In this document: one piece after another, positions 40,737 through 49,170 of the stretch
Layout: every line of letters begins with the position of its first letter
How positions within the stretch are numbered: position 1 is the first letter of the stretch
Assembly: GCF_036241575.1 (NCBI RefSeq)
Contig: NZ_CP108455.1
Span: 868,001-932,000 of the forward strand
Length of the DNA: 64,000 nucleotides
Direction of reading: 5' to 3'
Source: Streptomyces sp. NBC_01267
Lineage (GTDB): Bacteria > Actinomycetota > Actinomycetes > Streptomycetales > Streptomycetaceae
Notes under the pieces: model-generated
Databases searched by the model: none
Told to the model about the DNA's origin: nothing
Seen by the model: only the letters and a program-made list of their open reading frames with translations
Program-made: the position numbers and the translations under genes

Positions 40737-41899
40737 CGCGCCACCTCGCTCACACCGTCGTCCACCCGCACGTCGTCGATGGCGCCCGACAGCACGCCCC
40801 GCTCCGCCTCGTCGGGCCCGGCCCCGCCCCGTACGTGCGCCACGAAGTCCTCCGCGATCTGCTGGTCGGTACGGCCTTCGAGGCGCCGCGCGTACGAGAC
40901 GAGCGGGTCCTCCACGCCCCGGTCGGGGTCGAACAGCAAGCTGAGCGTGTGCGGGAAGCGCCCGGCCAGCCTGGTCATGGGCTCGTCCGGCCGCACCGGG
41001 TCGGTCAGGGTCGCCTCGACCCAGGAGTCCTCGTGCCGCTCCAGCGCCGGGTCCGCCAGCAGGTCCGCCAGCGTGCCCCGGATCCTGGCGATCCCCCTGG
41101 GGACGGGGCAGTCGATCCGCTCCGCGGTGATCTCCCCGGCGGGCCCCAGATCGACCAGCCACATCGTCTTGCGGTGCGCGACCTCGGAGAAGGAGTACGC
41201 GAGGGGGGAGCCCGAATAGCGGATCCGCTCGGAGAGCGTCTGGCTGCCGTGCAGATGGCCGAGCGCCACGTAGTCCACGCCGTCGAAGACGCCGGCCGGT
41301 ACGGCGGCCACCCCGCCGACGGTGATGTCCCGCTCGCTGTCGCTGGGCTCGCCTCCGGCGACGAACGCATGGGCGAGGACCACGGAGCGGGTGCCGGACG
41401 CGCGCTGCGCGAGATCGGCCCGCACCCGGCCCATCGCGGCGGCGAGCACGGCCTCGTGCCCTGTCTTCGCCGCTTTCAACTCATCACGTACCAGGGCTGG
41501 TTCGAGGTACGGCAGCCCGTACAGCGCGACATCGCCGTGCGCGTCGGAGAGGATCACCGGGGTGGCACAGCCCGCCGGATCGGTCCGCAGATGTATCCCC
41601 GCCCGCCCGATGAGGCCCGCGCCGACCCCGAGCCTGCGTGCGGAGTCGTGGTTCCCCGAGATCATGACCGTCGGTACGCCCGCCTCGGCGAGCCGGTGCA
41701 GCGCCCGGTCGAACAGCTCGACGGCGGCGAGCGGCGGCACCGCCCGGTCGTAGACGTCCCCGGCCACCAGGACGGCGTCCACCCCGTGCTCACGCACCGT
41801 CGCCAGCAGGTGATCGAGGTACGCGGCCTGGGCGTCGAGGAGCCCGACCCGGTGGAAGGACCGGCCCAGGTGCCAGTCCGATGTGTGCAGCAGCCTCAT
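40733..41899 (-). CDS. sbcD: exonuclease subunit SbcD
   Basis: A 388-aa metallophosphoesterase, the nuclease subunit of SbcCD. The metal motifs are TSDWHLG (Asp8, His10), AGDVYD, SGNHDS and GHLHGSQ. The C-terminal third, with RIRGTLADLLADP and FPHTLSLLFDP, binds the SbcC head. The ATG at 41899 is used, and the gene ends in a 4-nt overlap with sbcC. Both enzymes are needed together, and the gene order sbcD-sbcC is the usual one in actinobacteria. Confidence 0.95.
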   Translation of the reverse strand: MRLLHTSDWHLGRSFHRVGLLDAQAAYLDHLLATVREHGVDAVLVAGDVYDRAVPPLAAVELFDRALHRLAEAGVPTVMISGNHDSARRLGVGAGLIGRAGIHLRTDPAGCATPVILSDAHGDVALYGLPYLEPALVRDELKAAKTGHEAVLAAAMGRVRADLAQRASGTRSVVLAHAFVAGGEPSDSERDITVGGVAAVPAGVFDGVDYVALGHLHGSQTLSERIRYSGSPLAYSFSEVAHRKTMWLVDLGPAGEITAERIDCPVPRGIARIRGTLADLLADPALERHEDSWVEATLTDPVRPDEPMTRLAGRFPHTLSLLFDPDRGVEDPLVSYARRLEGRTDQQIAEDFVAHVRGGAGPDEAERGVLSGAIDDVRVDDGVSEVAR

Positions 41900-42038
41900 G
41901 TTGCCCGAGGTTATCCGGGGGGTCTGACAGCGCATGCGGTCACTCCGTCCGTCCGGTCGGATCCGGCCGCGCTGCCTGACCACCCGGCGTGGACGGGTCC
42001 GCCCGCCGGATCCGCCGGCCCGTCGGACCACGGGCCCG

Positions 42039-42665
42039 TCACACGTCCCCGTACGCCTCGTCGCCGAGTTCCAGCTCCGCCGACCCCGCCGTGCTGTCCG
42101 CGAGCCAGGCCCGGAAGTTCTCGACGTCCGTGTCCGGCAGCGCGATCTCGATGGTCACCGCTTCCGCGTACCGCACCTCGCGCACCGCCCGGCCGGTCGC
42201 CCGCAGATCGTTCTCCAGCTTGCCCGCCCGCTGGTGGTCGACGGTGACGGTGACCAGCCGGAAGCGCTGCCGGACGAGGGTGCCCAGCTCGTCCAGGGCC
42301 TCGCCGACCGCTCCTCCGTACGCCCTGATCAGCCCGCCCGCTCCCAGCTTCACCCCGCCGTAGTAGCGGGTGACGACCGCGACCGCGTACCGGATCTCGC
42401 GTCGCATCAGCATCTGGAGCATCGGCACTCCCGCGGTGCCACCGGGCTCGCCGTCGTCGCTCGCCTTCTGGACGGACGCGTCGGCGCCGATGACGTACGC
42501 GAAGCAGTTGTGGGTGGCCGTGGGGTGTTCCTTGCGGATGCGAGCGACGAAGGCCTGCGCCTCCCCCTCGCTCGCGGCGGGCGCGAGCGCGCAGATGAAG
42601 CGCGATCGGTTGATCTCGGTCTCGTGCACGCCCTCACGGGCGACCGTCCGGTACTGCTCCTGCAT
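42039..42665 (-). CDS. YigZ/IMPACT family protein
   Basis: A 208-aa protein of the UPF0029/IMPACT family. The N-terminal domain has SRFICALAPAASEGEAQAFV, SDDGEPGGTAGVPML and TRYYGGVKLGAGGLIRAYG, all family hallmarks; a C-terminal domain (about 135-205) follows. Members are linked to translation control and stress in other organisms, but the molecular role in bacteria is not settled. It starts 58 bp from the divergent CoA-binding gene. Confidence 0.9.
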   Translation of the reverse strand: MQEQYRTVAREGVHETEINRSRFICALAPAASEGEAQAFVARIRKEHPTATHNCFAYVIGADASVQKASDDGEPGGTAGVPMLQMLMRREIRYAVAVVTRYYGGVKLGAGGLIRAYGGAVGEALDELGTLVRQRFRLVTVTVDHQRAGKLENDLRATGRAVREVRYAEAVTIEIALPDTDVENFRAWLADSTAGSAELELGDEAYGDV

Positions 42666-42723
42666 CCGGCCAGCCTATGCGGCCCGGCGGGAACAGTCTC
42701 CGCGGGTGGGCCGTTGACCGGGT

Positions 42724-43140
42724 ATGCACGCAGACCACGCAGACACGGAAACCATCCGCAGGATCCTGACCTCGGCGGGTGACACCTGGGCGGTGGTGGG
42801 CCTGTCGAACAACCAGCACCGGGCGGCGTACGGTGTGGCCGGGGTGCTCCAGCGCTTCGGCAAGCAGATCGTGCCCGTCCACCCCAAGGCGGAGACGGTC
42901 CACGGCGAGCCGGGGTACGCCTCGCTGCGGGACATCCCGTTCCCGGTCGATGTCGTCGATGTCTTCGTCAACAGCGAGCTGGCCGGGGAGGTGGCCGACC
43001 AGGCTGTTGCCATCGGGGCCAAGGCCGTCTGGTTCCAGCTCGGGGTGATCGACGAGAAGGCGTACGAGCGGTCCACCGCCGCGGGTCTCGACATGGTCAT
43101 GGACCGTTGCCCGGCGATCGAGATACCGGCTCTGCCCTGA
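42724..43140 (+). CDS. CoA-binding protein (YccU-like)
   Basis: A 138-aa Rossmann protein of the CoA_binding_2 group. Features are WAVVGLSNNQHRAAYGVAGV (nucleotide loop), VPVHPKAETVHGEPGYASL and the end VMDRCPAIEIP, matching the YccU-type proteins. It is the stand-alone form of the CoA-binding domain found in succinyl-CoA synthetase; its role is unknown. It is divergent from yigZ and convergent with the YbaK-type gene. Confidence 0.88.
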   Translation: MHADHADTETIRRILTSAGDTWAVVGLSNNQHRAAYGVAGVLQRFGKQIVPVHPKAETVHGEPGYASLRDIPFPVDVVDVFVNSELAGEVADQAVAIGAKAVWFQLGVIDEKAYERSTAAGLDMVMDRCPAIEIPALP

Positions 43141-43216
43141 TCCGGGCCCGCCCTGGTCCCGATGCGCCGTGCCCCTGCTCGGCTCGTTCCGCCCCCGCTT
43201 CCGGCCGTCCTCGCCG

Positions 43217-43771
43217 TCAGCCGCCCAGTCCGTCGAGGACGACCGCACCCGGCAGTCCGGCGAAGGCCTTGCCGGGCACGATCAGCTTGCCCCGGCGCCG
43301 GCCGCTGCCGATCAGGACCCATTCCCGGTCCACCACTGCGGAGTCCACGAGCAGGGGCCAGGCACCGGGAAGCCCGATCGGTGTGATCCCGCCGTACTCC
43401 ATGCCGGTCTCGCCGGTGGCCGTCTCCACCGGCGCGAAGGACGCCTTGCGGGCGCCGAGTTGCTTGCGCACGGCGCCGTTGACGTCGAGGCGGGTGTGCG
43501 AGAGCACCAGACACGCGGCGAGCGAGACCTCGCCGCCGCGCTTGCCCGCGACCACGACGCAGTTCGCCGAGACGTCGAGGAGTTCGGGCCCGTAGTGCGC
43601 CACGAAGGCATCGGTGTCGGCGATCTCCGGATCGCTGTCCACATAGATCAGGTCCTGGGCGGGTACGTCCCCCTGCCAGTTCCGCACCGCGTCCGCGACG
43701 GGTGCGGTGAGCAGGTCCAGACAGTCCGGGGCGGGGTGGACGACGTCGAATGTTCCGATGGGAGCACGCAT
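43217..43771 (-). CDS. YbaK/EbsC-type aminoacyl-tRNA deacylase
   Basis: A 184-aa protein with the YbaK (aminoacyl-tRNA editing) domain. Features are ANCVVVAGKRGGEVSLAACL, DVNGAVRKQLGARKASFAP (the conserved Lys-Xaa-Ala-Xaa-Phe type strand) and EYGGITPIGLPGAWPLLVD, as in freestanding YbaK/ProXp proteins that remove mischarged amino acids such as Cys or Ala from tRNAPro. Substrate choice cannot be read. The ATG at 43771 is used; a GTG at 43780 would add three residues. It is downstream of the hexapeptide acyltransferase on the same strand. Confidence 0.85.
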   Translation of the reverse strand: MRAPIGTFDVVHPAPDCLDLLTAPVADAVRNWQGDVPAQDLIYVDSDPEIADTDAFVAHYGPELLDVSANCVVVAGKRGGEVSLAACLVLSHTRLDVNGAVRKQLGARKASFAPVETATGETGMEYGGITPIGLPGAWPLLVDSAVVDREWVLIGSGRRRGKLIVPGKAFAGLPGAVVLDGLGG

Positions 43772-43867
43772 GCCTGTCACGCTACTGAACCGGCGCGGGT
43801 GATGTCGGGCGGCCCTTCAGGAAGTTGACCGCCGTCGAGCAGTCGGCCGATGGCCCCGGCGCGGTTC

Positions 43868-44596
43868 TCAGGACGTGTCGGGTTCGAGGTCGGCGAGGGC
43901 CAGCAACTGTTCCGGCGTCACACCTTCCGGGATCGGTACGGGTGCGGGTGTGCGCAGCGGAGGCTGCCAGCCCTTCTCCGCGTCCCAGCTCCGCACGATC
44001 CGCGCGGGCGCCCCGGCCACCACCGCGTGGTCGGGCACCTCGCCGCGTACGACCGCACCGGCGGCCACCACCACGTTGCGGCCGAGCCTGGCTCCGGGCA
44101 GGACGACCGCGCCCGTTCCGAGCCAGCAGCCCGGCCCGATCTCGACCGGCTCCATGCGCGGCCACTGCTTGCCGACGGGCTCGTGCGGATCGTCGTAACT
44201 GTGGTTCGTGGACGTGATGTAGACGTACGGGCCGCAGTAGGTGTCCGAGCCGATGGTGACCTTCGTATCGGCGATCACATGGCTGCCACGCCCCAGCACG
44301 ACCCCGTTGCCGAGGGTCAGGATCGGATCGGGTCCGAGATCCAGATCGGGCATCATCCCGGCGGTGAGGGTGACCTGTTCACCGATGATGCAGTGGTCGC
44401 CGAGTTCGATCCAGGGCTCGCCGAAGACGGCGCCCTGCGGAAAGGCGAGCCGGGTCCCGGTGCCTATGCTCCTGAAGCGCAGCCGGCCCGGCCGCTCCGC
44501 CGTCACCGCGCCCGCCCGCTGGACCCAGTGCCATCCGGCGTGCAGCGCACGGGAGGTCAGCGATGAGAACGTGTTTCTGTTCCGGGCCACCCCCAC
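43868..44596 (-). CDS. hexapeptide-repeat acyltransferase (LbH)
   Basis: A 242-aa left-handed beta-helix protein with repeated hexads (IELGDHCIIGEQVTLTAG, GNGVVLGRGSHVIADTKV, IGSDTYCGPYVYITSTNH, LGTGAVVLPGARLGRNVV). The acceptor His lies in TSTNHSYDDP. It belongs to the maltose O-acetyltransferase/colanic-acid-type group that O-acetylates sugars or lipids, but no sugar gene is near. The start is uncertain; the GTG at 44596 is preferred to a TTG at 44653, which would run into the promoter region of the next gene. Confidence 0.8.
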   Translation of the reverse strand: MGVARNRNTFSSLTSRALHAGWHWVQRAGAVTAERPGRLRFRSIGTGTRLAFPQGAVFGEPWIELGDHCIIGEQVTLTAGMMPDLDLGPDPILTLGNGVVLGRGSHVIADTKVTIGSDTYCGPYVYITSTNHSYDDPHEPVGKQWPRMEPVEIGPGCWLGTGAVVLPGARLGRNVVVAAGAVVRGEVPDHAVVAGAPARIVRSWDAEKGWQPPLRTPAPVPIPEGVTPEQLLALADLEPDTS

Positions 44597-44712
44597 ACCG
44601 TACTCAGCCCGCCGAGCGCCGATCAGTGGGGTGGGCTGTGATCTTCCACCCAACGTCGCTTACGGTGCCGGTGGCGCGCGACCACACCGAGCACGGGAAC
44701 CAGGAGACAGCC

Positions 44713-45243
44713 ATGGCGGAGCAGGCCCTGATCAGCGGCGTCGGCGGCAAGGAGCCGGTCATCGACCCGGAGGCCTTCACGGCGCCGACCTCTGTCGTGC
44801 TCGGCGAGGTGACACTGGCCGCCGGATCGAGCGTCTGGTACCACACGGTGCTGCGCGCCGACGGCGGCCCGATCGTCCTGGGCGCCGGCAGCAACATCCA
44901 GGACAACGCCACGGTCCATGTCGACGTGGGGTTCCCCGTCACGGTCGGCGAGCGGGTGTCGGTCGGCCACAACGCCGTACTGCACGGCTGCACCGTCGAG
45001 GACGACGTACTCGTCGGCATGGGCGCCACGGTCCTCAACGGCGCGCACATCGGGGCGGGTTCACTGATCGCCGCCCAGGCGCTGGTTCCGCAGGGAATGC
45101 GGGTGCCGCCGGGTTCGCTGGTCGCCGGTGTACCGGCCAAGGTCCGGCGCGAGCTGACCGAGGAGGAGCGCGAGGGCATCAGGCTGAACGCGGCGGTGTA
45201 CGTCGACCTGGCGAAGGCCCATCGCGAGGCGCACGCCGGCTGA
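44713..45243 (+). CDS. gamma-carbonic-anhydrase-like protein
   Basis: A 176-aa left-handed beta-helix protein of the gamma-carbonic anhydrase group. Three metal-binding His are seen: in ATVHVDVGFP, and the pair in VGHNAVLHGC, with an Arg in VLRADGGPI. Family members bind Zn or Fe and convert CO2, though many, such as PaaY or CaiE relatives, have unclear roles. CAGGAG precedes the ATG at 44713. The residues needed for catalysis in Cam, such as the acidic loop, are not visible, so activity is open. Confidence 0.88.
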   Translation: MAEQALISGVGGKEPVIDPEAFTAPTSVVLGEVTLAAGSSVWYHTVLRADGGPIVLGAGSNIQDNATVHVDVGFPVTVGERVSVGHNAVLHGCTVEDDVLVGMGATVLNGAHIGAGSLIAAQALVPQGMRVPPGSLVAGVPAKVRRELTEEEREGIRLNAAVYVDLAKAHREAHAG

Positions 45244-45372
45244 GACGGTTCGTACGGAAGCAACGGCCCGAAGCGGGCACGCCGGGACCGGGGGGGCGCA
45301 CGAGCGGGCCGGTTGGCGGCGGCCGGTCACCTGACGCTAGCCTTGATGGTGCGTCCGCCACTGCGGCGGATG

Positions 45373-45432
45373 CACGGCGGTGGGGCCCGCCGGACCCGAA
45401 CCGCGGCGCACGAGGCCGCCAACGGTCCCTAC
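45373..45432 (+). promoter_or_regulatory. fluoride riboswitch (crcB motif)
   Basis: ACGGCGGTGGGGCCCGCC starts the element, followed by GAACCGCGGC, a short stem GCGGC/GCCGC and CAACGGTCCCTAC. The layout GGNGRUGGGGCCCGCC ... AACYGC ... GGUCCCUAC matches the fluoride riboswitch, and the two crcB genes downstream confirm it. It is 50 nt upstream of the first crcB start. Confidence 0.82.
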
Positions 45433-45444
45433 TTGCGATGGATC

Positions 45445-45462
45445 GCTCCCGCGTGCGGGAGC
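45445..45462 (+). promoter_or_regulatory. hairpin in the riboswitch expression platform
   Basis: GCTCCCGC-GT-GCGGGAGC is a perfect 8-bp inverted repeat between the fluoride aptamer and the AGGAGA ribosome site of crcB. It probably takes part in the switch, as a terminator-like or anti-anti-Shine-Dalgarno hairpin. Confidence 0.6.
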
Positions 45463-45480
45463 CCTGTGAGTAGGAGAGAT

Positions 45481-45978
45481 ATGTCCATGGGCGCACAGCA
45501 GCCCCCTACGGTGGACCAGCCCGACGAGCCGGCCCCCGGTCCCCTGCCTTCACCACCGGCACGGCGGCACGAGATCACACGTGATACCTGGCCGGTACTG
45601 GCGGTGGTGTCCGTCGGCGGTGCGATCGGGGCGTCCGCCCGTTACGGGGCGGCCCTGATCTGGCCCACGGCCCCCGCCGGGTTCCCCTGGACCACCCTGG
45701 TGGTGAACGTCGTGGGGTGCGCGGTCATCGGCGTGTTCATGGTGGTGATCAGCGACGTCTGGGCGGCGCACCGGCTGGTGCGGCCGTTCTTCGGTACCGG
45801 GGTGCTCGGCGGATTCACCACGTTCTCCACCTACGCGGTGGACATCCGGCGGCTGCTGGAGGGCGGCCATGCCCGTACAGGTGTGGCGTATCTGGGACTG
45901 ACGCTGCTCGCGGCTCTCGCGGCGGTGTGGAGCGCGGTGTGGCTGACCCGCCGCGCAATCGCGTGGAGGCAGTCATGA
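45481..45978 (+). CDS. crcB: fluoride channel CrcB/Fluc, first subunit
   Basis: A 165-aa four-helix fluoride exporter subunit that forms a dual-topology pore and removes F-. Family marks are [11 protein letters not shown], the TLVVNVVGC Asn strand and [15 protein letters not shown], which carries the pore Phe residues. A 35-residue Pro-rich N-terminal extension ([20 protein letters not shown]) is longer than usual. AGGAGA precedes the ATG at 45481. It is followed by DUF190 and a second crcB, each overlapping by 4 nt. Confidence 0.95.
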   Translation: MSMGAQQPPTVDQPDEPAPGPLPSPPARRHEITRDTWPVLAVVSVGGAIGASARYGAALIWPTAPAGFPWTTLVVNVVGCAVIGVFMVVISDVWAAHRLVRPFFGTGVLGGFTTFSTYAVDIRRLLEGGHARTGVAYLGLTLLAALAAVWSAVWLTRRAIAWRQS

Positions 45979-46322
45979 CCGGGCTGACGGGCAGCGCCCT
46001 GCGGGCGACGATCTTCATCGGGGAATCCGACCTCTGGCACCACAAGCCGGTGTACTCGGAGATCGTGCACCGCGCGCACCGCGCGGGTCTGGGGGGCGCG
46101 AGCGTCTTCCGGGGCATCGAGGGATTCGGCGCCTCCTCGCTGATCCACACCCAGCGGCTGCTGTCGCTCAGCGAGGACCTGCCGGTCGCGATCGTGATCG
46201 TGGACACCGAGGAGAAGGTCCGGGCGTTCCTGCCGCAGCTGGACGAGCTGGTCACCGAGGGCCTGGTGACCCTCGACGCCTGTGAGGTGGTCCGGTACAC
46301 GGCCCGCGAGGTGGAGCGGTGA
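45975..46322 (+). CDS. DUF190 (PII-like) protein inside the fluoride operon
   Basis: A 115-aa protein of the DUF190/COG1993 family, with a ferredoxin-like, PII-related fold. Features are [37 protein letters not shown] (conserved T-loop-like segment), and [20 protein letters not shown]. It overlaps the first crcB (ATGA) and the second crcB (GTGA) by 4 nt each, so all three are made together. DUF190 next to crcB is seen in other bacteria, but what the protein senses is unknown; control of channel activity or assembly by a nucleotide is a plausible inference. Confidence 0.92.
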   Translation: MTGLTGSALRATIFIGESDLWHHKPVYSEIVHRAHRAGLGGASVFRGIEGFGASSLIHTQRLLSLSEDLPVAIVIVDTEEKVRAFLPQLDELVTEGLVTLDACEVVRYTAREVER

Positions 46323-46693
46323 ACTGGCTGCTGGTGGTGGTCGGGGCGATGGTCGGTGCCCCCCTGCGGTATCTGACCGACCGAACCGTGCAGACCAGGC
46401 ACGACAGCGTCTTCCCCTGGGGCACTTTCCTCGTCAATGTCATGGGCTGCCTGGTGCTCGGCGTGATGACTGGTGCGGTGAGCGCGGGAGCCGCGTCCTC
46501 GTCGGTGCAGCTGCTGGTCGGCACCGGGTTCTGCGGGGCGCTCTCCACGTACTCGACGTTCAGCTACGAGACGCTGCGGCTGGCTGAGGACGGGGCGAAG
46601 TTCTACGCCACGGCCAATGTCGTCGCCGGCGTGGTCACCGGGCTCGGTGCCACCTACGCGGGGGTGGCCGCCGCCCACGCGCTCTGGGCGTGA
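46319..46693 (+). CDS. crcB: fluoride channel CrcB/Fluc, second subunit
   Basis: A 124-aa Fluc subunit. [19 protein letters not shown] and [17 protein letters not shown] are present. Paired crcB genes encode heterodimeric channels whose two subunits have opposite topology; the first is the longer partner with an N-terminal extension, this one is minimal. The GTG at 46319 overlaps the DUF190 stop codon. The three-gene operon is under the fluoride riboswitch. Confidence 0.95.
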   Translation: MNWLLVVVGAMVGAPLRYLTDRTVQTRHDSVFPWGTFLVNVMGCLVLGVMTGAVSAGAASSSVQLLVGTGFCGALSTYSTFSYETLRLAEDGAKFYATANVVAGVVTGLGATYAGVAAAHALWA

Positions 46694-46699
46694 GCCCGC

Positions 46700-47353
46700 T
46701 CAGTCGGCGGCCACGGCCTCCGGTGTGTCCACAGCCGCCTCGGCCTTCGCGTGCGCCTTCTTCGCGCGGTTCCTGATGACGAGCATCGAACCGACCCCGA
46801 TGAGTGCGGCGACCGCCAGCCCGGCGTAGGAGAAGTTCTTGAACCACGACTCGGCGACGACGCCCACGTAGTACACCGCCGCGGTGGTGCCGCCCGCCCA
46901 CAGGATGCCGCCGAGCATGTTGGCGGTGAGGAACTTCCAGTACGGCATGTGCAGCACACCGGCGAGCGGCCCGGCGAAGATCCGCAGCAGCGCGATGAAG
47001 CGGCCGAAGAAGACCGCCCACATGCCCCACTTCTCGAACGACCGCTCCGCCATGCCGATGTTCGGCCCGCTGAAGTGTTTGGGGAATTTGAGGCCGAGCC
47101 AGGCGAGCAGCGGGCGTCCGCCCTTGCGTCCGATCGCGTAGCCGATCGAGTCACCGACGACCGCCCCCGCCGAGGCGCACGCGCCGAGCACCAACGGGTC
47201 GATATGGCCCTGCTGCGAGGACAGCAGGGCGGCGCTGACGAGAACGATCTCACCCGGTAGCGGAATCCCGAGGCTCTCCACCCCGATGACAACCGCCACC
47301 AGGAGATAGACGCTGACCGCCGGAACGGTGTCCAGCCACTCCTGGATATGCAA
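46700..47353 (-). CDS. DedA family membrane protein
   Basis: A 217-aa polytopic membrane protein of the DedA family, now regarded as flippase-like proteins for C55 or other lipid carriers. Features are ESLGIPLPGEIVLVSAALL, GDSIGYAIGRKGGRPLL, FFGRFIALLRIFAGPLAG and a conserved W in WAGGTTAAVYYVGV. The TTG at 47353 gives the usual short N terminus (MHIQEWLDTVPAVSVYLLV). It is convergent with the fluoride operon. A second DedA/TVP38-like gene occurs at 53029, and uppP, which acts on the C55 carrier, at 53906. Confidence 0.92.
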   Translation of the reverse strand: MHIQEWLDTVPAVSVYLLVAVVIGVESLGIPLPGEIVLVSAALLSSQQGHIDPLVLGACASAGAVVGDSIGYAIGRKGGRPLLAWLGLKFPKHFSGPNIGMAERSFEKWGMWAVFFGRFIALLRIFAGPLAGVLHMPYWKFLTANMLGGILWAGGTTAAVYYVGVVAESWFKNFSYAGLAVAALIGVGSMLVIRNRAKKAHAKAEAAVDTPEAVAAD

Positions 47354-47457
47354 CGCCGGCCCCTGCCCTTCGAAGTGCCCGTTTCCGACGGCCGCACTCC
47401 CCCGTGCCGCCTGTTGGAAAGCCTACCTGCTCACCGGCGGCGGCCGAGGGGAGCGGA

Positions 47458-47484
47458 AAGGCACCCCGGGGTACGGGGTGCCTT
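47458..47484 (-). terminator. AAGGCACCCC hairpin
   Basis: AAGGCACCCC (47458-47467), loop GGGGTAC, GGGGTGCCTT (47475-47484): a perfect 10-bp stem. It lies 34 nt downstream of the hotdog protein stop on the minus strand and isolates it from dedA. Confidence 0.75.
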
Positions 47485-47518
47485 ACGCGCTCTTCACACA
47501 GGTACGGGGCCCTTACGT

Positions 47519-47971
47519 TCAGGAGTTGGGCCGCAGCGTCCAGACGACCGTCATCTCGCCGGTCACCGCCTCGTCCGCCCGCTGCACCGTGATCCGCACC
47601 GGGAACTCGGGGCGCTCCCCCGCGTCCAGCTCGGCGACGACGTCCGCCACCGGCCGCCCCAGCGTCGCTGTCGCGGTCACCGCGCCCATGGCGAGCTTCT
47701 TGTAGTCGATCTCGGCCCGCACGGCGAGCGGCACGGCGCGGGTCAGCTGGTCGCCGAACGCGGCGATGACGATCGCACCGCTCGCGGACTCGGCGAGCGT
47801 GAACATCGCCCCCGCGTGCGGTCCGCCGACGTGGTTGTGGAAGTCGGGCTGGTCCGGCAGCCGGACGACTGCCCGCTCCGGCGTGGTCTCGACGAACTCC
47901 AGGTGGAGGGTCCTGGCCATGGGGACGGTGGCGGCGAGCATCTCACCGACGGACATCTGATCTGCGCTCAT
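47519..47971 (-). CDS. hotdog-fold thioesterase-like protein (DUF4442)
   Basis: A 150-aa hotdog protein related to PaaI and DUF4442 proteins. The typical HNHVGGPHAGAMFTLAESA helix (catalytic-loop region) is present, followed by the IDYKKLAMGAVTATATLGRP strand. It could hydrolyse acyl-CoA or bind acyl groups; the acyl group is unknown. The ATG at 47971 is used; an in-frame GTG or ATG further up would run into the next promoter. It is divergent from the Gln-rich membrane protein. Confidence 0.85.
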   Translation of the reverse strand: MSADQMSVGEMLAATVPMARTLHLEFVETTPERAVVRLPDQPDFHNHVGGPHAGAMFTLAESASGAIVIAAFGDQLTRAVPLAVRAEIDYKKLAMGAVTATATLGRPVADVVAELDAGERPEFPVRITVQRADEAVTGEMTVVWTLRPNS

Positions 47972-48066
47972 GAAATGCGATGTTACCCACGAGTAGGACA
48001 GCTTGGCCATCCCCGGGCGGGGGCGGCCGTAGCGAGGGGCCCGTGTCCCCTCTATGGTTACTCGCC

Positions 48067-49110
48067 ATGTGGCCAGGACAGCAGCCGCCCGGGGGCGAGC
48101 AGAACCCGCAGGACCAGAACCCGAATCCCTATCAACAGCCGGGATACCAGCAGCCGAACCCTTACCAGCAGCCCCAGCCGGGGGCTCCGCAGGGGTATCA
48201 GCAGCCCAATCCGTACCAGCAGCCGACGGTGCCGCAGTACGCGGTGGGCTCGCCGCCCGGCGCGCCCCGGCCGCCCGGGAACGACAAGAAGAAGACCACG
48301 GTCGTCGCGATCGTCGCCGCGACGGCTGTCGTCGCCGCCGCGGTGGTCACCGGGGTGGTCGTGCTCAAGGACGACGGCGACAAGAGCGACACGGCCCAGG
48401 CCGGAAAGACGTCTCCGTCCGCTTCGACCGGGGACCAGGGCAAGGACAGCTCGCCCACCGCCAACCCGCGCGCGGGCGGCGAGGTCAAGCCGCTCATCGC
48501 GGGGTGGAAGGTCGTCGTCAACCCGAAGTGGGGAACGGCCTTCGACGTCCCACCGGACTGGGAGGTCGCGACCTCCGGTACCTTCAGCGGTTTCGAGGAC
48601 GCCAAGGGCAAGACCCTCATCGGCCACTCGGCGCCCGCGTTCTACAAGTCCAAGTGGTGCACGGACGACGCGGACAAGAACGGCTACACCGAGGACACCG
48701 GGCTCGGCGGCGCGGGCACCAAGGGTGCCGACGGCGCCAAGGACACCCAGCAGGTCGCCGAGAACCAGGTGCCCTGGTGGGTCTACGGCGCCTACACGCA
48801 GCCGAACAAGAAGCTGGTGAAGACCTCCAAGTCGAAGCCGTACACCACCAAGTCCGGGATCACGGGCAGTCTCGCCCGCGCCTGGGCGACCGGGGTGCCG
48901 AAGAAGTCCAAGTGCACCACCGACGGCCAGGCCATCACCTTCGGCTTCAAGAACTCGGCCGACGACTTCGTGGCGTTCTCCCTCTACAACAGCACGGGCG
49001 TCCCGGGCGCACTTCCCCAGGCGACGATCGACAAGATCCTCAGCACGGTCCGGCTGGCCGGCGAGCCCACCGGCTCCAACGCCAGTCCCAGCGCCGGTTC
49101 CAGTTCCTGA
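48067..49110 (+). CDS. membrane protein with Gln/Pro-rich N terminus
   Basis: A 347-aa protein with a cytoplasmic N-terminal part of repeated PYQQP units (about 15-65), one membrane span (about 80-98, VVAIVAATAVVAAAVVTGVV) and an external domain of about 230 residues (GWKVVVNPKWGTAFDVPPDW, then IGHSAPAFYKSKWCTDD). The single-span, low-complexity layout matches Streptomyces cell-surface proteins with DUF4190-like N termini. I recognise no enzyme motif. Two Cys of the outer part (KWCTDD and KSKCTTDG) may form a disulfide. It is divergent from the hotdog gene. Confidence 0.8.
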   Translation: MWPGQQPPGGEQNPQDQNPNPYQQPGYQQPNPYQQPQPGAPQGYQQPNPYQQPTVPQYAVGSPPGAPRPPGNDKKKTTVVAIVAATAVVAAAVVTGVVVLKDDGDKSDTAQAGKTSPSASTGDQGKDSSPTANPRAGGEVKPLIAGWKVVVNPKWGTAFDVPPDWEVATSGTFSGFEDAKGKTLIGHSAPAFYKSKWCTDDADKNGYTEDTGLGGAGTKGADGAKDTQQVAENQVPWWVYGAYTQPNKKLVKTSKSKPYTTKSGITGSLARAWATGVPKKSKCTTDGQAITFGFKNSADDFVAFSLYNSTGVPGALPQATIDKILSTVRLAGEPTGSNASPSAGSSS

Positions 49111-49170
49111 CCCGGATCCCGCCGCAGAATCGGTTTGGCACGGAGGGGCGGCAGCAGCGATAGTCCCGGA

